A model generated the notes under the pieces. The model did no database searches. It worked only from the letters and a program-made list of their open reading frames with translations, and was not told the origin of the DNA. Below are positions 33,739 through 42,969 of a DNA stretch of 64,000 nucleotides, in pieces (the stretch's first letter is position 1; each line of letters begins with the position of its first letter). The position numbers and the translations under genes were made by a program. This DNA comes from Streptacidiphilus fuscans (GTDB taxonomy: Bacteria; Actinomycetota; Actinomycetes; Streptomycetales; Streptomycetaceae): NCBI RefSeq assembly GCF_015690355.1, contig NZ_JADPRT010000014.1, positions 62,001 through 126,000 on the forward strand, given 5' to 3'.

Positions 33739-35052
33739 ATGCGCGTTGCGGTGCTGACTGCGGGTTCGCGGGGCGACGTCGCCCCCTACACCGGACTGGG
33801 CCATGCCCTGCTCCAGGCCGGTCACGAGGTGACCCTGGTGACGCACGCGCGGTTCGCGCCGCTGGCGCGCGCCGCCGGACTGGGCTTCCACGCCCTCCCC
33901 GTGGACCCGCGTGCGGTGCTGGAGTCCTCCGCCGGGCGCGGACTGCACCGCAGCGCGACCGGCGCGGGCAAGCTCGCCCGGCTGGTCGCGCTCGCCCGGA
34001 GCAGCGTGATGGACCTCGCCGACGCGCTCGTCGAGCCCGCCGAGCACGCGGACGTGCTGCTGCTCTCCGCCGTGCTCGCGCCCCTGGGCCATGTCCTGGC
34101 CGAGGGGCTCGGCCTGCACACCCTCGGCGTCTATCTCCAACCACTGGCGCCCACCGGCGAGTTCGTCGCCCCCGTGACCGGGACGCGCTCCTGGGGACCG
34201 GTCGGCAACCGGGTCAGCGGACGGCTGGTCAACGCCGGCGTCGACGCGATCTTCATCGAGGCGGCCCGGATGCTGCGCACCCGCCTGGGCCTGGCGCGCG
34301 CGGGCGTGCGGGCGACCCGGCGGGCGCGCGAACAGCAGGGCTGGCCGGTCCTGCACGGCTTTAGCCCCCTGGTGGTGCCACGCCCCCGTGACTGGCGGCC
34401 CGGCCTGGAGATCTGCGGCTACTGGTGGCCGCACGACCCGCCGCTCGCAGCACCGCTCACACCGCTCACACCGCCGGACGGCACCCCGGACGCTTCGCCG
34501 GACGGCCCACCTGCCGCCGAACTCCCCTCCGCCCTCCGGGACTTCCTCGCCGCCGGACCGCCGCCGGTCTTCGTCGGCCTGGGCAGCGCCACCGTCCCCG
34601 ACCCCGACCGCACCAGCGCCGTGATCGTCTCCGCGCTGCGCGCGGCGGGCCTGCGCGGGCTCGTCCAGCGCGGCTGGGCGGGGCTGCACGCCGAGGGCGA
34701 CGACATGCTCACCGTCGACGAACTGCCGCATTCCCGCGTCTTCCCGCACACCGCCGCCGTGATCCACCACGCCGGTGCGGGCACCACGGCCGCGGTGCTC
34801 CGCGCGGGCGTTCCCTCCGTACCGGTACCGATCCAGTTCGACGCGGCGTTCTGGGCACGTCGCCTGACCGCGCTCGGCGTCGCCCCCGATGCCGTCCCGC
34901 TGCGCCACCTCACCGCCGACACGCTGGCCACCGCATTGCGCCGGGCCACGCAGTCGAGCACGCACCGCGACCGGGCACGCCAGTTGGGCACGCTCATCCG
35001 CGCCGAGGACGGCACGGTCGCCGTCCGGGCGCACCTCGACCGGCTGGCATGA
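33739..35052 (+). CDS. Family-1 type glycosyltransferase (macrolide/sterol GT-like)
   Basis: 437 residues, GT-B fold. The N-terminal acceptor domain starts MRVAVLTAGSRGDVAPYTGL. The C-terminal nucleotide-sugar motif includes VFVGLGSATV and HHAGAGTTAAVLRAGVP, with PIQFDAAFWARRL. This pattern belongs to UDP-glycosyltransferases that glycosylate small hydrophobic molecules such as macrolides, sterols or glycolipids. It lies 425 bases upstream of the peptide-precursor gene; whether it acts on that peptide is unknown. A GTG nine bases earlier (33730) is a possible start. Confidence 0.85.
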   Translation: MRVAVLTAGSRGDVAPYTGLGHALLQAGHEVTLVTHARFAPLARAAGLGFHALPVDPRAVLESSAGRGLHRSATGAGKLARLVALARSSVMDLADALVEPAEHADVLLLSAVLAPLGHVLAEGLGLHTLGVYLQPLAPTGEFVAPVTGTRSWGPVGNRVSGRLVNAGVDAIFIEAARMLRTRLGLARAGVRATRRAREQQGWPVLHGFSPLVVPRPRDWRPGLEICGYWWPHDPPLAAPLTPLTPPDGTPDASPDGPPAAELPSALRDFLAAGPPPVFVGLGSATVPDPDRTSAVIVSALRAAGLRGLVQRGWAGLHAEGDDMLTVDELPHSRVFPHTAAVIHHAGAGTTAAVLRAGVPSVPVPIQFDAAFWARRLTALGVAPDAVPLRHLTADTLATALRRATQSSTHRDRARQLGTLIRAEDGTVAVRAHLDRLA

Positions 35053-35477
35053 CGGTCCATCTGGCCCCATACCGGCGCCGACAGTTGAACAAACATCTCT
35101 CCTCAACCGTCACGCCACCCAAATCGGACAAGGCTGTTCGATTCAGGACAGACCAACTGGGTACGACATGCACGATTTATCCGCACCCGCAGGGCATCCG
35201 CGCCGAAGTGTGAAGAACGTGTCGATGCCGCACACAATCCGTGGCCGCTGCCGACACGTTTCAGTCGAAAACTTTCACGGAATATCCGGCACCCCAACTC
35301 GACGCGGTTCGGGCTGGCGTGCTTGGATCATTCCAATCACGGAACGGCAAGGGAGTGATCGGAATTCTCAGGATTCCGGCCGACCCTGACCGCCCGCTCC
35401 CCCACCCCTCCGTGGATACCGCCGAAGCGATTCGGCGAAACCCCGTGCAGTGCACAAAGCAACGAAGGGAAACGCAC
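35053..35477. other. 425-base leader region of the peptide-export locus, no credible gene
   Basis: This gap is noticeably less GC-rich than its surroundings and contains no ORF with a convincing start and similarity. It is the most likely promoter region for the peptide operon. An open frame starting at 35241 runs in the precursor frame but is not supported by a ribosome-binding site; its sequence does not resemble a leader peptide. No clear terminator hairpin was seen after the glycosyltransferase gene. Confidence 0.5.
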
Positions 35478-35690
35478 GTGCGCAACGTCACCCCCCAGGT
35501 CGAGACCCGCGAGATCTCCGACAACGAGCTGGACGCCGTCGCCGGTGGTGCGGGCCTGCTGGGCCTGGACGCCGTGGGTGTTGTCACCCCCGTCCTCGGC
35601 GCTGTCGAGTCCGTCCTCCCGATCGGCGGCCTGGTCGCCGGCGCGAGCCAGCTGGTCCCGTCGCAGGTCACCGGTCTCGCCGGCCTGTAA
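35478..35690 (+). CDS. Double-glycine-leader peptide precursor (bacteriocin/RiPP-like)
   Basis: 70 residues from GTG 35478, preceded by GAAGGGA with seven-base spacing. The leader (residues 1-24) is acidic and ends ELDAVAGG, the double-glycine type cut by C39 peptidases. The core would be 46 residues, AGLLGLDAVGVVTPVLGAVE to TGLAGL. It has nine Gly, many Val, Leu and Ala, one Asp, one Glu, no Cys, no Lys, no Arg and no aromatic residue. Only a few Ser/Thr are available for modification. The gene is directly followed by an HlyD-like adaptor and a C39-peptidase ABC transporter, which supports precursor identity. The product may be an unmodified hydrophobic bacteriocin. The exact family is not recognised. 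Confidence 0.8.
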   Translation: MRNVTPQVETREISDNELDAVAGGAGLLGLDAVGVVTPVLGAVESVLPIGGLVAGASQLVPSQVTGLAGL

Positions 35691-35812
35691 TGTCTCATCC
35701 CGCTGCTCCGGACACACTCGTGCTCCGGGGCAGCGGTGTTGTGCTGTCCGCCCCTGCGCGGACGTTCCACATGAAATTCACGAACATGTAATGCGGTCGA
35801 AGGAAAAGGGAA

Positions 35813-36622
35813 GTGCAGTTTCGACAGAAGGCGCTTTCCAAGCTGCAGTCACCGGATGATCTCGATCTCCCGGTGCATTTGGCACGACCGCAGGGTCGAA
35901 TGGTTCTCGCCGTCACCGTCGTGGTGATGGCCGCTGCCATTTTCTGGGCATTCCAGGGTTCCGTCTCGCCGGTGCTCACGGCCTCCGGAATCCTCACCTA
36001 CGGCGAGGGCAGCTACACGCTGCAGAGCCCGGTGGCCGGTCAGGTCACCACGCTGCTGGCCAACCCCGGCGACCTGGTGGCCGCGAACGCCCCGCTGCTG
36101 ACGGTCCGCACCGACCGCGGCACGCTCGAGACCGTGCGCGCCGTCGCCGCCGGCCGGGTGACCGAACTGGGCGCCAACATCGGCGCGGTGGTCACCGTCG
36201 GCGCGAACCTGGCCACGCTGGAGAAGGTGAACAGCCCCGACGACCCACTGCTTGCGGTCCTCTACCCGCAGAGCGGCAGCGCCCCGACGATCCCCGTGGG
36301 AGCCACGGTCGACCTGACGGTGCAGTCGGTCCCCTCGGACCGGTACGGCGTGCTGGAGGGCACGGTCCTCGCCGCCGGGACGGTCCCGCAGACCCAGCAG
36401 CAGATCGCCGACTTCCTCGGCGACACCCAACTCGCCTCCCAGTTCACGGCCCAGGGCCAGCCGCTCGCCGTGGTCGTCAAGCTCGAACGCTCGCCGGGCA
36501 CCTCCTCCGGCTACACCTGGTCCCGCCCGCCGGGCCCGCCCTACGCCATCACCGACACCACCATCGTGAGCGGCACCGTGCACCTGACCGCGCAGCACCC
36601 GATCAGCTGGATCCTGCCGTGA
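35813..36622 (+). CDS. HlyD-like membrane-fusion protein of an NHLM-type bacteriocin export system
   Basis: 269 residues. A short cytoplasmic N-terminus (FRQKALSKLQSPDDLDLPVH) precedes one transmembrane helix (MVLAVTVVVMAAAIFWAF). A periplasm-type domain with biotinyl-lipoyl-like halves follows (TLQSPVAGQVTTLLANPGD). This order is that of NHLM bacteriocin secretion adaptors. The GTG at 35813 follows an AAGGAAAAGGGAA region. Its stop overlaps the following GTG (GTGA). In a monoderm the adaptor would act in the membrane-wall space. Confidence 0.85.
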   Translation: MQFRQKALSKLQSPDDLDLPVHLARPQGRMVLAVTVVVMAAAIFWAFQGSVSPVLTASGILTYGEGSYTLQSPVAGQVTTLLANPGDLVAANAPLLTVRTDRGTLETVRAVAAGRVTELGANIGAVVTVGANLATLEKVNSPDDPLLAVLYPQSGSAPTIPVGATVDLTVQSVPSDRYGVLEGTVLAAGTVPQTQQQIADFLGDTQLASQFTAQGQPLAVVVKLERSPGTSSGYTWSRPPGPPYAITDTTIVSGTVHLTAQHPISWILP

Positions 36623-38850
36623 GCGGGGGTCGACGCGCCGCCCAGCAACCCACCGCACGGCCCTCGCGGAAGGCGCCCAAGCAGCCGCGTCAGCGCAAGG
36701 CCAGGCCCGTCCGCAGCCCCAGCATCCTGCAGATGGAGGCCGTGGAGTGCGGGGCGGCCTCGCTGGCCATGGTGCTCGGACACTTCGGCCGCCATGTCCC
36801 GCTGGAGGAGCTCCGCGTCGCCTGCGGCGTCTCCCGTGACGGTTCGCGGGCGAGCAACGTGCTGAAGGCGGCACGCGGCTACGGCCTGACCGCCAAGGGC
36901 ATGCAGATGGAGCCGGCCGCGCTGGCCCAACTGCAGCCGCCCTCCGTGCTGTTCTGGGAGTTCAACCACTTCGTCGTCTACGACGGCATGGGACGGCGTT
37001 TCGGCCGTCCCGGGGTGCGGATCAACGACCCCGCTCGGGGCCGGCGGTTCGTCTCCATGGAGGACTTCGACACCAGCTTCACCGGCGTCGTGCTGACCAT
37101 GGAACCCGGCCCCGACTTCCGTCGCGGCGGCCGGAAGCCCGGGTTCGGCGGCGCGGTGCCGCTGCGCCTGCGCGGGCTGTCCGGGCCGATGTTCGCGGCG
37201 CTGCTGACCAGCTTCCTGCTGGTCGTGATCGGCGTGGTGACGCCCGCCCTGAGCCGGACCTTCATCGACGCGTTCCTGATCGGCCGTCAGGCCTCGCTGC
37301 TGCCGATCCTGCTCGCCTCGATGGCCGCGGCGCTGGTGCTGACGCTCGTGCTGACCTCGCTGCAACAGGCCAACCTGCTGCGCGCCCGCATGATCTCCTC
37401 GACGCTGAGCAGCGCCCGGTTCCTGCGCCATCTGCTCCGACTACCGGTCGGCTTCTTCGCCCAGCGCAGCCCGGCCGACCTGGTGCAACGCCTGCAGTCC
37501 AACGACAGCGTCGCCGAGACCCTCGCCCGGGACCTCGCCGGAGCCGGCGTGGACGCGGTCGTGGTCGTCGTCTACGCCGTCCTGCTGTGGAGCTACGACC
37601 CCCAACTCACCCTGCTGGGCGTGCTGATCGCGCTGCTCAACGTGGTGGCGCTGCGGGTGGTGGTCCGGGTGCGGGCCAGCGGTGTGCAGAAGCTGCGGGT
37701 GGACAGCGCCCGGCTCACCACGACCTCGTTCAGCGGCATCCAGCTGATCGAGACGATGAAGGCGACCGGCGGCGAGAACGGCTGGTTCCGGCGCTGGGCC
37801 GGACAGCACGCGAGCACCCTGGACGGACAGCAGCGGCTCGGCGTGCCGAGCGCGGTGCTCGCCGTCGTCGCGCCGACCCTGGCCGCGGTCAACAGCGCGC
37901 TGATCCTGCTGCTCGGCGGGCTGCGTGCGGTGGACGGGCAGATCTCCATCGGTCTGCTGGTCGCCTTCCAGGCGCTGATCACCAGCTTCACCGCGCCGGT
38001 CACCCGCCTCAACGGCGTGGCCGGACGCGTCCAGGACTTCGCGGCCGACGTGGCCCGGCTCAAGGACGTCGAGAACTACCCGGTCGACCCGGTCTTCTCG
38101 CGCCGGGAGGCGGGCCCGGACAGCCGTCGGCTCAGCGGGCACCTGACGCTCGAGGACGTCACCTTCGGCTACAGCCCGCTGGACGACGCGTTGCTCACCG
38201 ACTTCTCGCTGACTGTCGGGCCGGGCCGCCAGGTCGCCCTGGTCGGTGGGTCGGGCAGCGGCAAGTCGACCGTGTCGCGGCTGATCGCCGGGCTCTACGA
38301 GCCGTGGGAGGGCGAGATCCGCATCGACGGCCGCCGCCTCACCGAGATCCCGCGCGGGGCGCTGTCGGCCTCGGTCTCCTTCGTCGACCAGGACGTCTTC
38401 CTCTTCGAGGGCACCGTCCGCGACAACGTCGCGCTGTGGGACCCGTCGATCACCGACGAGGCGGTCACCGCCGCGCTGCGCGACGCCGCCGTGCTGGACG
38501 TGGTCTCCCGTCGTCCCGGCGGCCTCCGCAGCCGGGTGGAGCAGGACGGCCGCAACTTCTCCGGCGGCCAGCGGCAACGGCTGGAGCTGGCGCGGGCCCT
38601 GGTCCGCGACCCCAGCATCCTGGTCCTCGACGAGGTGACCAGCGCGCTGGACGCGGAGACCGAGCAGCAGATCATCGACAACCTGCGGCGGCGCGGCTGC
38701 GCCTGCGTGGTGATCGCGCACCGCCTCAGCACCGTCCGCGACAGCGACGAGATCCTCGTCCTGGACCACGGCCGGGTGGTCGAGCGCGGCCGTCACGAAC
38801 AGCTGGTCGCCGTCGGCGGCCCGTACGCACAACTGGTCAGGGAGCGCTGA
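36619..38850 (+). CDS. NHLM-type ABC transporter with C39 peptidase (peptide maturation and export)
   Basis: 743 residues. The N-terminal C39 peptidase has all catalytic residues: Cys44 in QMEAVECGAASLAMVLG, His117 in EFNHFVVYDG and Asp137 in RINDPARG. A six-helix permease domain follows (about 180-470). The ATPase has Walker A VGGSGSGKSTVSR near residue 543, signature FSGGQRQRLELARAL near 647 and Walker B ILVLDEVTSALD. It should cleave after the GG of the precursor and export the core. It is coupled to the adaptor by GTGA and lies one base from the next transporter gene. Confidence 0.92.
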   Translation: MSGGRRAAQQPTARPSRKAPKQPRQRKARPVRSPSILQMEAVECGAASLAMVLGHFGRHVPLEELRVACGVSRDGSRASNVLKAARGYGLTAKGMQMEPAALAQLQPPSVLFWEFNHFVVYDGMGRRFGRPGVRINDPARGRRFVSMEDFDTSFTGVVLTMEPGPDFRRGGRKPGFGGAVPLRLRGLSGPMFAALLTSFLLVVIGVVTPALSRTFIDAFLIGRQASLLPILLASMAAALVLTLVLTSLQQANLLRARMISSTLSSARFLRHLLRLPVGFFAQRSPADLVQRLQSNDSVAETLARDLAGAGVDAVVVVVYAVLLWSYDPQLTLLGVLIALLNVVALRVVVRVRASGVQKLRVDSARLTTTSFSGIQLIETMKATGGENGWFRRWAGQHASTLDGQQRLGVPSAVLAVVAPTLAAVNSALILLLGGLRAVDGQISIGLLVAFQALITSFTAPVTRLNGVAGRVQDFAADVARLKDVENYPVDPVFSRREAGPDSRRLSGHLTLEDVTFGYSPLDDALLTDFSLTVGPGRQVALVGGSGSGKSTVSRLIAGLYEPWEGEIRIDGRRLTEIPRGALSASVSFVDQDVFLFEGTVRDNVALWDPSITDEAVTAALRDAAVLDVVSRRPGGLRSRVEQDGRNFSGGQRQRLELARALVRDPSILVLDEVTSALDAETEQQIIDNLRRRGCACVVIAHRLSTVRDSDEILVLDHGRVVERGRHEQLVAVGGPYAQLVRER

Positions 38851-38851
38851 G

Positions 38852-41800
38852 GTGTCCTCCACGGACCACACGACGACCGGCGGGCACTGGGGTGACCCGT
38901 CGTCCACGGGCGAGATCTGGGCCCCCGATCCGGCGTCCACCGGCGAGATCTGGGCCGCCGACCCGTCGACGACGGGCGAGATCTGGACGGACCCCGCGTC
39001 CACGGGCCAGATGCCGACGGCCCAGCCGACGCCGCAGCCGGCTCCGAACCCGGCGCCCACGCCGCTCGATCCCGTCGTCCACGCCTTCGGCACCCTCGGC
39101 AACACCGTCGACTGCACCGGCGTACGCGCGCTCCCGCTCACCGGGCCGGAGGCGCTCTGGCTGGTCGTGGAGGGCGCCATGGACCTCTTCGCGGTCGACG
39201 CCGCGCACGAGGGCCGCTGGCACTTCCTCGGCCGCCTCGAAACCGGAACGCTGCTGCTGGGCGCGGTCCCCGGCCCGCAGCACACCCTCGTCGGCAGGCC
39301 GGTGCCCGGCTGCCGGTTGCACCGCATCCCGCTCCGTCAGCTGAACATGACGGGCTATCAGCAGCCCTACCAGCAAGGCTACGGACAGGGTTTCGGGCAG
39401 GGCTACGCGCAGGACCACACCCAGGCGTACCAGCAGTGGCCGACCGAGGCCGCTCCGGGCCCGCTGGAGCAGGCCTTCTCCCTCGGCTTCGGCCGCGGGC
39501 TGAGCGTCCTCTTCGGCACCCGCGACATGACGTCGGGGCACGGCCTGGACGAGGTGCTGGACGTGCCGGTGGCGGCGGGCCAGCTCCAGTACGGCACCGT
39601 GCCGGTGCCCGGGCTGCCGATCGACCTGCTGATCGACCCGGCGCTCTGGCAGGACCTGGTGAACCAGCAGACCAGGCTGCTCCACGCGATGGACCGCTGG
39701 ATCGAGGAGTCCGAACGCGCCCACGAGGACCGCGCGTCGGCCGGTCTCCGGGCCGGCGAGGCGATCCGCGCGGAGGCCGACCGGGCGCTGCTGACCTCCA
39801 TCGAGGGCCGCAGGAAGGCGGGCAGGGCAGCGTCGGCGTCCGAGGCGCTCTCCGCCGCGGAGTCCTACGACGCCGCGCTGACCGCCTTCCGCCAGGTCGC
39901 CGCCGCCGCGGGGATCACCGTCACCGCCCCGCACGCCGGCGTCGCGGCGGGCTCCGGGGCGGAGGAGCGCGTCGACCCGATCGAGCGGATCGCCGAGAGC
40001 TCGCGCGTCAGGACCCGCACGATCCGGCTCAGCGGCGCGTGGTGGCAGGAGAACGCCGGTCCGCTGGTGGGCTACCGCGCCGCCAGCGGCACGCCGGTGG
40101 CGCTGCTGTGGCACCGCGGCGCGTACCGGACGGTCAACGCGGGCTCGGGCCGCCGGATGAAGGTGGACGCGGACAACGCCGAGTCGTTCGCGCCGCGCGC
40201 CGTCATGCTCTACCGGCCGCTGCCGGAACGCCCGCTCACCGCCTGGCGGTTGCTCGCCTTCGGCGTCCGCGGCAGCCGGGCGGACCTGCGCGACCTGACG
40301 ATCGGCGGCCTGTTCGCCGTGCTGCTCGGCGCACTGGTCCCGATCGCGACCGGCCAGGTGCTGGGCGTGCTGGTACCCGACGCGCGCAACGACCTGATCG
40401 TGCAGGTCTCCACGGCGCTGGTGGTGGCCTCCGTCGTGTCGGCGGCGTTCATGATGCTGCAGAACATCTCGCTGCTGCGTCTTGAGGGCCGCGTCGAGGG
40501 CTCGCTGCAACCGGCGGTCTGGGACCGGCTGTTGCGGCTGCCGACGTCGTTCTTCGCGGACCGCTCCACCGGTGAGCTGGCCAGCGCGGCGATGGGCATC
40601 AGCGCCGTCCGCAAGGTGCTGTCCGGGATCAGCTCGGTGGCTGTTCAGGCGGGCGCTGCCGCACTCGTCAACCTGGTGCTGCTGCTCTGCTACAGCGTGC
40701 CGCTGGCGCTGACGACCCTCGGGCTGCTGATCCTGGTCGGGGCCGCGTTCCTCGCGCTCGGGCTGTGGCAGGTGCGGTGGCAGCGCAAGCTGGTCGAGCT
40801 GACCAACAAGCTGAGCAACCGCTCCTTCCAGACCCTGCGCGGCCTGCCGAAGCTGCGCGTGGCTGCTGCCGAGAGCTTCGCCTACGCCGCCTGGGCCGAG
40901 GAGTTCGCGCGCAGCCGGGAGCTGCAGCGCAAGGTGGGCCGGATCAAGAACCTCACCACCGTGCTCAACGCGGTCTGCCTGCCGCTGACCACGCTGGTGA
41001 TGTTCGCCCTGCTCGCCGGTCCCGCCAAGGGCACGCTGGACGCGAGCAGCTTCCTGACCTTCACCTCGGCCGTCACCACGCTGCTCGCCTCCATCACCCA
41101 GCTGACCGGCGCGCTGGTCTCGGCGGTGGCGGTGCTGCCGCTCTTCGAGCAGATCAAGCCGGTGCTCGACGAGCTCCCCGAGGCCTCCGAGGGCGACGCC
41201 GACCCCGGTCGGCTGACCGGCGCGATCGAGGTCGAGCACCTCAGCTTCCGGTACGGCGACGGCCCGTCGGTGCTCGACGACGTGTCGCTCCGGGTGCTGC
41301 CGGGCGAGTTCGTCGCCGTGGTCGGCGCGAGCGGCAGCGGCAAGTCCACCCTGCTGCGGCTGCTGATCGGCTTCGAGAAGCCGGTCTCCGGCAGCGTCCG
41401 CTACGACGGCCAGGACCTGGCCGCCCTCGACCGGACGGCCGTGCGCCGGCAGTGCGGCGTGGTGCTGCAGAACTCGCAGCCGCTGACCGGCTCCATCCTC
41501 GACTGCATCCGCGGCACCGAGGCGTTCACCGTCGAGGAGGCGTGGGCCGCCGCGGCGATGGCGGGCCTGGACGAGGACATCAAGCGCCTGCCGATGGGCA
41601 TGCACACGGTGCTGACCGACGGCGGCGGCACCGTCTCCGGCGGCCAGCGTCAACGCCTGATGCTGGCCCAGGCGTTGATCCGCCGCCCGCGCCTGCTCTT
41701 CCTGGACGAGGCCACCAGCGCCCTGGACAACGAGACCCAGCGCATCGTCATCGAGAGCACCCGCGAACTGCAGGCCACCCGCGTCGTGATCGCCCACCGC

Positions 41801-41935
41801 CTCTCCACCGTCCTGGACGCGGACCGGGTCCTGGTCATGGCGGACGGCCGCGTCGTCCAGCAGGGCCCGCCCGCCGAACTCCTCGCCGACACCGAGGGGT
41901 TGTTCCACCAGCTGGCCCGGCGGCAGATGCAGTGA
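38852..41935 (+). CDS. Second NHLM-type ABC transporter with unusual repeat-rich N-terminus
   Basis: 1,027 residues, longer than the usual 700-900. Residues 18-53 hold three to four copies of a 12-residue TGEIW-type repeat. Residues about 168-195 are a Gln/Tyr/Gly-rich tract, followed by a globular region. The permease domain spans about 480-760. The ATPase has Walker A VVGASGSGKSTLLRLL near residue 826, signature VSGGQRQRLMLAQAL and Walker B LLFLDEATSALD. It has no C39 peptidase. NHLM systems encode two such ABC proteins, with this one probably supporting the peptidase transporter. The low-complexity N-terminus is odd. Confidence 0.88.
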   Translation: MSSTDHTTTGGHWGDPSSTGEIWAPDPASTGEIWAADPSTTGEIWTDPASTGQMPTAQPTPQPAPNPAPTPLDPVVHAFGTLGNTVDCTGVRALPLTGPEALWLVVEGAMDLFAVDAAHEGRWHFLGRLETGTLLLGAVPGPQHTLVGRPVPGCRLHRIPLRQLNMTGYQQPYQQGYGQGFGQGYAQDHTQAYQQWPTEAAPGPLEQAFSLGFGRGLSVLFGTRDMTSGHGLDEVLDVPVAAGQLQYGTVPVPGLPIDLLIDPALWQDLVNQQTRLLHAMDRWIEESERAHEDRASAGLRAGEAIRAEADRALLTSIEGRRKAGRAASASEALSAAESYDAALTAFRQVAAAAGITVTAPHAGVAAGSGAEERVDPIERIAESSRVRTRTIRLSGAWWQENAGPLVGYRAASGTPVALLWHRGAYRTVNAGSGRRMKVDADNAESFAPRAVMLYRPLPERPLTAWRLLAFGVRGSRADLRDLTIGGLFAVLLGALVPIATGQVLGVLVPDARNDLIVQVSTALVVASVVSAAFMMLQNISLLRLEGRVEGSLQPAVWDRLLRLPTSFFADRSTGELASAAMGISAVRKVLSGISSVAVQAGAAALVNLVLLLCYSVPLALTTLGLLILVGAAFLALGLWQVRWQRKLVELTNKLSNRSFQTLRGLPKLRVAAAESFAYAAWAEEFARSRELQRKVGRIKNLTTVLNAVCLPLTTLVMFALLAGPAKGTLDASSFLTFTSAVTTLLASITQLTGALVSAVAVLPLFEQIKPVLDELPEASEGDADPGRLTGAIEVEHLSFRYGDGPSVLDDVSLRVLPGEFVAVVGASGSGKSTLLRLLIGFEKPVSGSVRYDGQDLAALDRTAVRRQCGVVLQNSQPLTGSILDCIRGTEAFTVEEAWAAAAMAGLDEDIKRLPMGMHTVLTDGGGTVSGGQRQRLMLAQALIRRPRLLFLDEATSALDNETQRIVIESTRELQATRVVIAHRLSTVLDADRVLVMADGRVVQQGPPAELLADTEGLFHQLARRQMQ

Positions 41936-41977
41936 GCGCCCGTTCGCGGGACGTCTTCCCTTGTTCGCGTGCGCTCT

Positions 41978-41995
41978 GTACCTACTAGTATGTAC
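41978..41995. promoter_or_regulatory. Near-palindromic operator for TetR at 42005
   Basis: GTACCTACTAGTATGTAC is an 18-bp palindrome with one mismatched pair, centred on CTAG. It lies nine bases before the TetR start codon, in the promoter/RBS zone, so autorepression is probable. It also sits just after the export operon. Confidence 0.65.
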
Positions 41996-42004
41996 GATGG
42001 TTGC

Positions 42005-42571
42005 ATGAGCACGAAGGACCGCCTCATCGAGAGCACCCGCGCACTGCTGTGGGAGCGCGGCTACGTCGGCACCAGCCCCAAGGCCATCCAGCACGCGGCC
42101 GGGGCCGGGCAGGGCAGCATGTACCACCACTTCTCCGGCAAGGAGGAGTTGGCGCGCGCCGCCATCGACCGCACCGCCGAGGAGATGCGCGCGGGCATCG
42201 ACGCCCAGCTCTCCGGGCCGGGCACGGCACTGGAGCGCATCACCGCGTACCTGCACCGCGAGCGCGAGGTGCTGCGCGGCTGCCCGATCGGCGGCCTCAC
42301 CCAGGACCCGGAGGTCATGGCCACACCCGCCCTCCGGGAGCCGGTCGACCAGACCCTGTCCTGGCTGCGCGCCCGCCTCGCCCAGGTCGTCGCCGAGGGC
42401 ATCGCCGCCGGGGAGTTGAGCCCCGCGCTCGACCCCGCCGCCACGGCCTCGTCCGTCGTCGCCACCCTCCAGGGCGGCTACGTCCTCGCCCGGGCGGCCG
42501 ACAGCCCCCAGCCGTTCGACCAGGCCGTCGAGGGCGTCCTCGCCCTGCTCCGCAGCTCCGCACCGCGCTGA
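42005..42571 (+). CDS. TetR-family transcriptional regulator
   Basis: 188 residues. The DNA-binding domain is KDRLIESTRALLWERGYVGT and IQHAAGAGQGSMYHHFSGKE, with the conserved MYHHF. The ligand domain includes LHREREVLRGCPIGGLTQDP, typical of TetR proteins with a C-terminal YcdC-like fold that often sense aldehydes or related small molecules. The start is ATG 42005. An operator-like palindrome is immediately upstream. It precedes a cupin gene by 35 bases, so the two are probably co-transcribed. Confidence 0.88.
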   Translation: MSTKDRLIESTRALLWERGYVGTSPKAIQHAAGAGQGSMYHHFSGKEELARAAIDRTAEEMRAGIDAQLSGPGTALERITAYLHREREVLRGCPIGGLTQDPEVMATPALREPVDQTLSWLRARLAQVVAEGIAAGELSPALDPAATASSVVATLQGGYVLARAADSPQPFDQAVEGVLALLRSSAPR

Positions 42572-42606
42572 CCCGACACGCCACGCCACGCCACGAAGGA
42601 GTCACC

Positions 42607-42969
42607 ATGGCCACCGAGACCGACCAGACCGTCCCGCCGCTCAACCGAGTCGTCGTCTTGGACCAGAAGCTGCCCGAGCCGCTGACCGTCGAGCGCGTCG
42701 AGATCCGCCGCATCACCATCGCCGCCGGGCACACGACCGGCCTGCACATCCACAACGGCCCGGTCTTCGGCACCATCGAGTCCGGCACTGCGCTCTACCA
42801 GATCGAGGGCGAGGCCCCGGTCACGCTCGGCCCCGGCGACGTCTTCTACGAGCCGCAGGACGTCCGCATCGCCACCTTCGAGCCGGTGGGCGACAGCGAG
42901 GTGGTCTTCTTCGCCTTCTTCCCCCTCGCCGCAGGCATCGACGCCAGCCTGGTCCTTCCGGAGGCATGA
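42607..42969 (+). CDS. Small cupin-domain protein
   Basis: 120 residues forming a single cupin barrel. The first motif is GHTTGLHIHNGPVFGTIESG, with two His as metal ligands; the second is LGPGDVFYEPQDVRIATFE. The protein could be an enzyme or a ligand sensor; the substrate is unknown. It is downstream of the TetR gene and probably under its control. Confidence 0.82.
   Translation: MATETDQTVPPLNRVVVLDQKLPEPLTVERVEIRRITIAAGHTTGLHIHNGPVFGTIESGTALYQIEGEAPVTLGPGDVFYEPQDVRIATFEPVGDSEVVFFAFFPLAAGIDASLVLPEA

Noticed and set aside
35241..35477. N-terminally extended version of the peptide precursor
   Set aside because: The extra 79 residues do not resemble a leader, and GTG 35478 has a good ribosome-binding site and a typical leader length of 24.
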